DNA from: Acidimicrobiales bacterium
GTDB lineage: Bacteria > Actinomycetota > Acidimicrobiia > Acidimicrobiales > CAIXPF01
Assembly: GCA_020846295.1 (NCBI GenBank)
Contig: JADLEF010000005.1
Location: forward strand, 1-34,229
DNA length: 34,229 nucleotides
Reading direction: 5' to 3'
The notes under the pieces: model-generated
Database searches by the model: none
What the model saw: only the letters and a program-made list of their open reading frames with translations
What the model was told of the DNA's origin: nothing
Translations under genes and position numbers: made by a program
Part shown: piece after piece, positions 27,631 to 34,229 of the stretch
Position numbering within the stretch: the first letter of the stretch is position 1
How the letters are laid out: the number at the start of each line of letters is the position of its first letter

Positions 27631-28929
27631 GTGGCCGGAATCCAGGACGCGCTCGAGACCGCGGGGTCGGTAGATCTCGAGGCGGTGCAAAAGCGTACGG
27701 TCCGTACCCTGCTGACCAGCCAAGTGTGTGGCGGCATGGGCCTCGTGTCCGGCTACTCGGTGACCGCGCTGCTGGCCGATGACCTCACCGGCAGCAAGAC
27801 GCTGGCCGGTCTGTCCGCCGCATGCCTGTCGGTGGGTGCGTCGATCGCCTCGTTCCCGCTGGCCAAGATGATGGCCCGCTCGGGGCGCCGGCCCGGGCTG
27901 CGCACCGGGTACATCCTCGGTGCCATGGGCGCGTTCCTGGCGGTGCTGGCCGCGGTGACGAGGTTCTTCCCGCTGCTGCCGCTCGGCGTGGCCGGCATCG
28001 GGGCCGGGAACGCGGCGAACCTCGCCACCCGCTACGCGGCGGCCGATCTGGCCAAGCCCGAGAAGCGGGCCCAGACGATCGGCATGATCGTGTGGGCCAC
28101 GACCATCGGCTCGGGCTTCGGCTCGCTCGTCTCGCTGTCGGTGTTCGATCCGGTGGGCCGCTCCTTCGGCCTGCCCGACTACGGCGGCTCGTTCCTCACC
28201 GGATCCTTGCTGTTCCTCGTCGGTGCGGCGGTCATCGAGCTGCGCCTGCGGCCCGACCCGCTCGTGCTCGCCGGCGGGGTCGGCGCCACCAAGGAGGAGG
28301 GCCGGCTGCCCTTCTCCGACTCGCTCAAGCTGATCCTGGCCAACCCCAAGGCCCGCCTCGCGGTGATCGCCATGATGGTCAGCCAGGCGACGATGGTCGG
28401 CGTGATGACGCTCACCCCGCTCTACATGAAGGATGGCGGGCTCTCCAAGCGACAGATCAGCGCCATGCTGTTCATGCACATCCTCGGCATGTACGCCCTC
28501 AGCCCGTTCATCGGCCGCATGACCGACCGCGTCGGGCGCTATCCCATGATCGTGGCGGCCGGTGCGTTGTGCACCGCCGGTGCGCTGTGGGCCGGGGTCA
28601 CCCCCGGCGACGGCTTCATCGGGCTCACCGGCGCGCTGACCGTGATCGGCGTGGCCTGGTGCTTCGGCATCGTGGCGGCGAGCGGCCTGCTCAGCGAGTC
28701 GTTCCCGGTCTCGCAGCGGGCCAGCGTCCAGGGCGCCGGCGATCTCTGCATGGCCGCCTTCGGCGCCCTCGCCGGTCTGTCGGCGGGCACGATCGTGGCC
28801 ACGTGGAGCTACCGGGCGTTGAACATGTGCGCCGCCGCGCTCGGCGCGCTGCTGGTGGTCGCGGTCATCGCCACCGTCGGCACGGGCCGCTCCCGCGACC
28901 GCTCCGGCGACGCCCTCGCCACCGCCTGA
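27631..28929 (+). CDS. MFS transporter
   Basis: 12-TM-like hydrophobic pattern, PLAKMMARSGRRPGLRTGYILGAMGAF and GRMTDRVGRYPMI loop motifs; GTG start with AGGGGG SD. Confidence 0.88.
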   Translation: MAGIQDALETAGSVDLEAVQKRTVRTLLTSQVCGGMGLVSGYSVTALLADDLTGSKTLAGLSAACLSVGASIASFPLAKMMARSGRRPGLRTGYILGAMGAFLAVLAAVTRFFPLLPLGVAGIGAGNAANLATRYAAADLAKPEKRAQTIGMIVWATTIGSGFGSLVSLSVFDPVGRSFGLPDYGGSFLTGSLLFLVGAAVIELRLRPDPLVLAGGVGATKEEGRLPFSDSLKLILANPKARLAVIAMMVSQATMVGVMTLTPLYMKDGGLSKRQISAMLFMHILGMYALSPFIGRMTDRVGRYPMIVAAGALCTAGALWAGVTPGDGFIGLTGALTVIGVAWCFGIVAASGLLSESFPVSQRASVQGAGDLCMAAFGALAGLSAGTIVATWSYRALNMCAAALGALLVVAVIATVGTGRSRDRSGDALATA

Positions 28930-29145
28930 TCGACGTCGGTCCGCCGATCGGTCGGGACGGCGGCCATCGCCACGCCGGCGGGGCGCCCTCGCTCGCGCCA
29001 ATGTGCCGAAACGGCGCGCGCCGCCGTCTGCCGGTTGACGAACGCCCAGCTCAGCGGCCACGTACGTCTCAGTACGGACACGCCGACTGGCGCGTTCGGC
29101 ACAGTTGCCCCCCCGACGGGGAGCGCATCGGGCCTGCTCGGGTCC

Positions 29146-30057
29146 TCAGCGCCCGGCGGTGCGGAAGGCGTCCACGATGTCGCTGCCCCGGGCGGCCCAA
29201 ATGTGAGGGAGCGACATGACGGCCCGCAGCGCGGATTCGAGGGCACCGATCCGGAACGGTTGGCCGATCAGCCACGGGCGCAACGTCAGCACCAGCAACC
29301 GTCCGCTGTCGGCGCCGTCGTCATGGAGCCGGGTGGCCGCCTCCACCACCATGGCGGCCCAGTCGTCAAGGGACATGCGCCGGGTCCACAGGGCGAACTC
29401 GTCGTCGGTCTCGAGGAACATCGGCAACGCGGTCAGCTCGCCGTCGGCAACGGTCATGGCATACGGCTGCTCGTCGTTGGGCCAGTCGCACAGGTAGCGG
29501 ATCCCGGCTTCGGCCAGCAGCTGCGGCGTGCGGGCCGATTCGGCGCACTCGGGCCCGAGCCACCCGGCCGGTGGCGCGCCGCTCAACCGGGTGAGGGCCT
29601 CGACGGAGCGGGCGATGGTGGCGCGCTCCTCCGCCTCGCTCATGCGGCTGGTGATCGGCCGGCTGGCGGCAACACCGTGGCCGAGCAGCTCACAGCCTCG
29701 TTGCACGCAATGGCGACCGAGCCACCCGTAGTGCTCTGCGGTCAACGCATCCATGGCGACGTTGGCCGGCACGCCGTTGGCGTCGAGCGCGTCGAGGACT
29801 CGGAACACGCCGACGCGATGGCCGTACTCGCGGTGGGTGAGGCGCAGGTAGTCCGGTGCGGGCAACGGGAAGATCCCACCAGAGGGACGGCGCAACCCGT
29901 AGCTGCCCTCGGGCGGCTCCCACTCGTAGTGCTCGAGCAGCACGATGACGCACAGCGCCAGCTGCTTGCCGTCCGGCCACCGCAGCGCGGGTCGCGTCGG
30001 GAGCGCCGACCAGGCGTAGTGATCGTGGTCCATGCCATGGCGGCGTTCAGCGGGCAT
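29146..30057 (-). CDS. polysaccharide deacetylase family protein (paralog of the upstream gene)
   Basis: VLLEHYEWEPP, NVAMDALTAEHY, ELLGHGVAAS, GPECAESARTPQLLAEAGIRYLCDWPNDEQP; parallels the 30047..30985 protein. Confidence 0.78.
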   Translation of the reverse strand: MPAERRHGMDHDHYAWSALPTRPALRWPDGKQLALCVIVLLEHYEWEPPEGSYGLRRPSGGIFPLPAPDYLRLTHREYGHRVGVFRVLDALDANGVPANVAMDALTAEHYGWLGRHCVQRGCELLGHGVAASRPITSRMSEAEERATIARSVEALTRLSGAPPAGWLGPECAESARTPQLLAEAGIRYLCDWPNDEQPYAMTVADGELTALPMFLETDDEFALWTRRMSLDDWAAMVVEAATRLHDDGADSGRLLVLTLRPWLIGQPFRIGALESALRAVMSLPHIWAARGSDIVDAFRTAGR

Positions 30058-30985
30058 CTTGGGCCTTCCCCTCGGGCTCGGCCTGCAGGCGGGCGGCGTG
30101 GGCGACGAAGTCGTCGTAGCAGTGGTCGAGGAAGAACCGGGCGATCTCCCCGCCGGTGGTGTGCCACACCGCGTCGTGGGCGCGCACGTGGGCGAAGATC
30201 TCCTCGAGGTGGCGGATCCGGTGCGGCATGCCCATGAGGTACGGGTGGATGGCGAGGCACATCACCCGGCCTGACTGCTCGCCCTCCCGGTAGAGGCGAT
30301 CGAACTGGGCCTTCGCCATGGCCACGAACTCGTCGCTGTCGTAGTGCTGGAGGAACACCGGCACGTCGTTCAGCTCCGTGCTGTACGGGACCGAGACCAG
30401 CCGGCCGGCTTCCACCCGGATCGGCACCGGCTGGTCGTCGTGCATCCAGTCGGCGTGGTAGAGCAGCCCGGCCTCGGCCATGAGATCGGGCGTGCGGCTG
30501 CTGTTGGACACCGCCGGGCCCAACATGCCGAGCAGCGCCTTGCCGGTGTGGCGGCGCATGGTGTCCACGCAGTCCCGGTAGAACTCGCGCTCCTCCTCTT
30601 CGGAGAGGGCGTGGAGGTAGCGCGTGTTGTAGATGCCGTGGCTCATCACCTCCCAGTCCCGTTCGAGCATGGCGGCGCCGATCTCGGGGTAGTGCTCGAA
30701 CACGGCGAGGTTCAACGACACGGTGGAGCGGATCTCGAATCGGTCGAACGCCTCCACCATGCGCCAGAACCCGGCCCGGTTGCCGTAGTCGCGGTAGCCG
30801 TAACCCTGGACCTCGGGCCACGGCGTGCGCGGCCAGGGGTTTCGCTGGGGGTCCCGCGGTGGGAGGTACTCGTAGTGCTCCACGTTCGGGGCGACCCACA
30901 GGGCGACCCGGGCGCCGCCCGGCCACTCGATGCGGGGACGATCGACGATGGGCAGGTAGTCCACTCGATGCGGCGGCAACGACAT
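30047..30985 (-). CDS. polysaccharide deacetylase family protein (allantoinase/PuuE-like)
   Basis: NVEHYEYLPPRDP, VSLNLAVFEHYPEI, EVMSHGIYNTRY, SNSSRTPDLMAEAGLLYHADWMHDDQP. Confidence 0.82.
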   Translation of the reverse strand: MSLPPHRVDYLPIVDRPRIEWPGGARVALWVAPNVEHYEYLPPRDPQRNPWPRTPWPEVQGYGYRDYGNRAGFWRMVEAFDRFEIRSTVSLNLAVFEHYPEIGAAMLERDWEVMSHGIYNTRYLHALSEEEEREFYRDCVDTMRRHTGKALLGMLGPAVSNSSRTPDLMAEAGLLYHADWMHDDQPVPIRVEAGRLVSVPYSTELNDVPVFLQHYDSDEFVAMAKAQFDRLYREGEQSGRVMCLAIHPYLMGMPHRIRHLEEIFAHVRAHDAVWHTTGGEIARFFLDHCYDDFVAHAARLQAEPEGKAQDAR

Positions 30986-31093
30986 GGTGGTCTTCCTACT
31001 ACCGATGCCGCCGGCCGCTCCGCCGCCATGCCATACCATACGGGATGGAACGTCCGTCGGACGGTGTGACACGGCGGCGGACGGAGCGAGGGG

Positions 31094-31711
31094 TCAGCTC
31101 GGACGCTCACCCACGTTCGGCCGTTCGGTCCGGGTGCGCTTCAGCTCCCAGAAGCCGGGGACGTTCATGCAGGCCACCATCCCGTCCCACAGCTGCAGCG
31201 AGAGCTCACGGGACGGCACCTTGGTGATGACCGGGCCGAAGATGCCGATCCGCTCGCCGTCCGCGTTGCGCAGGGCGATGATCGGCGTGCCGACGTCCTC
31301 GCCGACGAGCGCCATCCCGTCGTCGTGGCCGGCGCGGACCGCATCGTCCCAGGACTCGTCCTCGAAGGCGTCGGCGTGACGCCGGTCGAGGCCGACCGCG
31401 GTGAGCGCCTGCTCCATCGGGAAGTCCACGTCCCCGTCGTGGTGCACCCGGCTGGCGAGCTCCCAGTAGAGCTTCTCGATCGGCGTGTCGCCCTCGGCGG
31501 CGCGCACCGACTCCATGACCCGCAACATCTTGTGGGTCTTGACCACCCGGTCGTAGTACGGGCTGTCAGGGGCGGGGTTGTTCTTGACCAGCAGGCTGAT
31601 CGGCCGCCAGTTGACCTTCAGCTGTCGCTCCGGCGCGACCTCTTCGACGACCCAACGGGCCGTCACCCAGCACCACGGTCAAATGGGGTCGACCCAGAAC
31701 TCGATGTCCAT
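31094..31711 (-). CDS. putative selenoprotein: mycothiol-dependent nitroreductase (Rv2466c)/DsbA family with UPWC active site (in-frame TGA at 31679-31681 read as Sec)
   Basis: ATG at 31711 with AAAGGA SD; MDIEFWVDPI-[TGA]-PWCWVTARWVVEEV...HHDGMALVGEDVGTPIIAL...IFGPVITKVP...LWD...FWELKRTRTE matches Rv2466c layout (FWFDPLCPWCW...GEDVGTPTI...FFGPVLSKIP...FFELKRTRTE). TGA sits at the CxxC first Cys. Confidence 0.85.
31636..31681 (-). promoter_or_regulatory. putative bacterial SECIS element
   Basis: 5'-UGACCGUGGUGCUGGGUGACGGCCCGUUGGGUCGUCGAAGAGGUCG: 7-bp upper stem ACGGCCC/GGGUCGU with GUU loop 22 nt after the UGA; lower stem (U)GACC/GGUC(G) begins at the UGA. Confidence 0.7.
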
Positions 31712-31810
31712 GTTCGGCTGTCCTTTCTGCGTGAGGGATACCGATCGCGACGGTAGCCGCCGGTGCCGTCCGGACAGCACGTTCGGCGAAAGGGGACTAG
31801 AACGGTCGGT

Positions 31811-32971
31811 ATGGACCTGCCGCTGGTCATCGATGCCGATTCGCATCTGTTCGAGCGCCCCGAGCTGTGGAGGGAGCACATCGACCCCGCCTCCCGGGCC
31901 GATGCCCTCTCCATCGAGCCCGACGAGCTCGGCCATCCCTGGCTCACCCACCGGGGCCGGCGGCTGATGCTGACGTGGATCTGCGAGCCTGGCCGCTACG
32001 AGAGCATCGGGGATCTGCTCGAGGACCACCGCGCCGGCCGGCCCGCCCGGTTCGACTACGCCCGGGACCTGCCCCCGGCGCACTGGGATCCGGCCGTGCG
32101 ACGCGACGCGCTCGACGGGTGGGGGGTGCACGAATCCGTCCTGTTCCCGCAGTGGGGCATCAACTGGGAGCTCTGGCTGGGCGACGACCTGCCGGCCCTG
32201 CGGGCCAACATGGCGGCGTGGAACCGCTGGGCGGCCTCCGTGCGCACCACCGGCGGGGGGCGTCTGCACCCGGTCGGCCACGTCAGCCTGCGCGGCGAGC
32301 TCGATTGGCTGGAGGGGGAGCTTCGTTCGCTGTCGGCGGCGGGCATCCGCCTCGCGATGGTGTCCACCGGCCTGGTCGACGGCCGGCGCCTCTCCCATCC
32401 GGAGCTCGACCGGGCGTGGTCGCTGTTCACCGAACACGGCATCACCCCGACGTTCCATGTCGGCGGGACCAGCCTGGTGGGCATGCTGGACGGGGCCTGG
32501 ACCGCCAACGACGACATGGACTACATGCCGATGCTGAGCTTCCCGTTGCATGGCACCGACGCCCAGCTCGCCCTGTCGGATCTCGTGCTCAACGGGGTGC
32601 TCGACCGCCACCCGGACCTGCGCATCGCGGTGATCGAGCTGCTGTCGCGTTGGATCGTGGACCTGGCGTTCAAGGTCGACGCGGCGTACGACACCTATCG
32701 ACGCATCGCCGGGCATCGGCTGGTGCAGCTGACCGAACGGCCGAGCGACTACCTGCGCCGCCAGGTTCGCCTCAGCAGCTTCGCCTCCGAGAAGCCCGGC
32801 GCGCTCATGGGCCAGGTCGGCCCGATGCTGATGTTCGGCGGGGACTTCCCCCATCCGGAGGGGTACGCATCGCCGCTGACGGAGTACCGCGCCCGGCAGA
32901 ACGAAGCCCTCGACGACGCGGTGGCCGCTCGCTTCTTCGGCGGCAACCTGGCCGAGTTGGTGCACCGATGA
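31811..32971 (+). CDS. amidohydrolase family protein
   Basis: VIDADSHLFERPELWREHID, HVGGTSL, LMFGGDFPHPEG motifs typical of amidohydrolase_2. Confidence 0.88.
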   Translation: MDLPLVIDADSHLFERPELWREHIDPASRADALSIEPDELGHPWLTHRGRRLMLTWICEPGRYESIGDLLEDHRAGRPARFDYARDLPPAHWDPAVRRDALDGWGVHESVLFPQWGINWELWLGDDLPALRANMAAWNRWAASVRTTGGGRLHPVGHVSLRGELDWLEGELRSLSAAGIRLAMVSTGLVDGRRLSHPELDRAWSLFTEHGITPTFHVGGTSLVGMLDGAWTANDDMDYMPMLSFPLHGTDAQLALSDLVLNGVLDRHPDLRIAVIELLSRWIVDLAFKVDAAYDTYRRIAGHRLVQLTERPSDYLRRQVRLSSFASEKPGALMGQVGPMLMFGGDFPHPEGYASPLTEYRARQNEALDDAVAARFFGGNLAELVHR

Positions 32972-34170
32972 GCGGCATCCGCCCGCTCGACGGGATCCGC
33001 GTCGTCGACGTCACCCAGGAGATCGCCGGGCCGCTGACCGCTCGCATGCTGGCCGAGATGGGCGCCGATGTGGTGCACGTGGAGCCGTTGCGTGGTGACA
33101 ACGGCCGGAACTCCACCACGCCGTTCCTCGGCAGCGAGGGCATCTTCCACCAGCTGGGCAACCGCTCCAAGCGCGGCCTGGCGGTGGACCTGCGCAGCGC
33201 CGAGGGCCAGGAGATCGTGAGGAAGCTGGCACTGCGGGCCGATGTGCTCGTCAACGGCACGGCCAAGGGCACGCTGGAACGGATCGGGCTCGGCTACGAG
33301 GAGCTGGCCGCGCTGAACGATCAGTTGGTCTACGCGTCGTTGACCGGGTACGGGCCGCAGGGGCCGCTGGGCGACGCGCCCGGCTACGACGTGGTGGTGC
33401 AGGCCTTCACCGGCATCATGAACCGCGAGCAGGACGGTCCTCGGTTGACCGGGTACCTCTACGCCGACACCGCCACACCGCTGGTGCTGGTCAACGGGAT
33501 CCTGCTGGCGCTGATGGCCCGGCCCCTGACGGGGCGGGGCCAGCTGGTGGAGACATCGTTGCTGCAGGGCGCGCTGCACATGTTGAGCAACTTCCTGCTG
33601 TGGGTGCAGGACGATCCGCTGCTGTCGCGCCGCAAGCCGTCGTCCAAGGGCGGCAAGGGCACCGCCGATCCGACGACGTGCGTGTACGCCTGCGCCGAGG
33701 GAACCCACCTGATGCTGTCGGCGTGGAACGACGCGCAGTTCCGCAAGCTGTGCGATGCGCTCGACATCGCCCACATCGGCGAGGACCCGAACTACGCCAC
33801 CCGTCCGTTGCGGGCGGCGGCGTTCACCGAGCTCACCGAGCTGTTCGACGCGCTGCTGGCGCCGAGCACCGCAGCCGAGTGGGTGGACGCGTTGCTCCCG
33901 CTCGGGATCCCGTGCCAGGTCGTGGCCGAGGGGCCGCGCACGATCATCGACCATCCACAGCTCACCGCCAACGACATGATCGTCGAGGTGCAGCACCCGA
34001 CCAAGGGCCGCATGAAGCAACCGAACCATCCGGTGAAGCTGCACGATACGCCGGCCGCGGTGAACGGGCCCGCGCCGTTGCTGGGCCAGCACACCGATGA
34101 GGTGCTGCGCGAGCTCGGCTATCGCGACGCCGACATCGCCGCGCTGCGCGAGCGGCGGGTGGTGGCCTGA
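32968..34170 (+). CDS. CaiB/BaiF (family III) CoA-transferase
   Basis: LDGIRVVDVTQEIAGPLTARMLAEMGADVVHVEP, YADTATPLVLVNGILLAL, TGRGQLVETSLL; ATGA overlap with amidohydrolase gene. Confidence 0.92.
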   Translation: MSGIRPLDGIRVVDVTQEIAGPLTARMLAEMGADVVHVEPLRGDNGRNSTTPFLGSEGIFHQLGNRSKRGLAVDLRSAEGQEIVRKLALRADVLVNGTAKGTLERIGLGYEELAALNDQLVYASLTGYGPQGPLGDAPGYDVVVQAFTGIMNREQDGPRLTGYLYADTATPLVLVNGILLALMARPLTGRGQLVETSLLQGALHMLSNFLLWVQDDPLLSRRKPSSKGGKGTADPTTCVYACAEGTHLMLSAWNDAQFRKLCDALDIAHIGEDPNYATRPLRAAAFTELTELFDALLAPSTAAEWVDALLPLGIPCQVVAEGPRTIIDHPQLTANDMIVEVQHPTKGRMKQPNHPVKLHDTPAAVNGPAPLLGQHTDEVLRELGYRDADIAALRERRVVA

Positions 34171-34174
34171 GCGC

Positions 34175-34229
34175 TCAGGCCAGGCGGTCCACCAGCGGGG
34201 CGTAGCGGTCCATCGAAGTGAGGATGGTG
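34175..34229 (-). CDS. partial CDS (C-terminal fragment, product unknown)
   Basis: Open reading ...TILTSMDRYAPLVDRLA* running off the window edge. Confidence 0.35.
   Translation of the reverse strand, partial: TILTSMDRYAPLVDRLA

Noticed and set aside
31051-31063. Short inverted repeat CGTCCG-T-CGGACG upstream of the deacetylase pair
   Set aside because: Short GC-rich repeat expected by chance in this composition; no further support as an operator.
31679-31681. Interpretation of the TGA as a simple nonsense mutation or sequencing error
   Set aside because: Not excluded, but less favoured: the stop is specifically TGA, exactly at the active-site Cys, everything else in the gene is intact, and a SECIS-compatible stem-loop follows.
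31679-32965. 428-aa minus-strand ORF ending ...MDIEFWVDPI
   Set aside because: Mostly antisense shadow of the amidohydrolase; only its last ten codons are real, as the N-terminus of the selenoprotein candidate.
1-34229. CRISPR arrays, tRNA/rRNA genes, transposases or phage genes
   Set aside because: No regularly spaced direct repeats, cloverleaf-like segments or mobile-element proteins were recognised by eye; a tool scan would be needed to exclude small RNAs.

Overview
High-GC actinobacterial-type chromosomal window (codon usage and gene content suggest an Acidimicrobiia-like organism; inference only). It holds about 30 supportable protein-coding genes, mostly acyl-CoA, alicyclic or aromatic catabolism: BadI-like ring hydrolase, acyl-CoA dehydrogenase, three CoA-cleaving/hydratase crotonase-family proteins, two CaiB/BaiF CoA-transferases (one a double-domain fusion), a tandem EthD protein, a branched-chain-type ABC substrate-binding lipoprotein, an MFS transporter, two polysaccharide-deacetylase paralogs and an amidohydrolase. 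Also present are a RelA/SpoT homolog, a DyP peroxidase and a large AAA-TPR-cyclase protein. No rRNA, tRNA, CRISPR or transposase was recognised. The strongest observation is on the minus strand at 31094-31711. A mycothiol-dependent nitroreductase (Rv2466c)/DsbA-family gene is interrupted by one in-frame TGA exactly where the first Cys of the CPWC active site is expected (MDIEFWVDPI-TGA-PWCW...). A SECIS-compatible stem-loop follows immediately, so this is a candidate selenocysteine (UxxC) protein that ordinary ORF calling truncates. Other points of interest: a MarR/badI/acyl-CoA dehydrogenase alicyclic-acid module with a perfect 18-bp palindrome; an ATPase-TPR protein with a C-terminal class III cyclase domain lacking the usual adenine-specifying residues and apparently starting at CTG; an unknown protein translationally coupled to a DyP peroxidase; and a fused CoA-transferase whose N-terminal half has lost the catalytic Asp.
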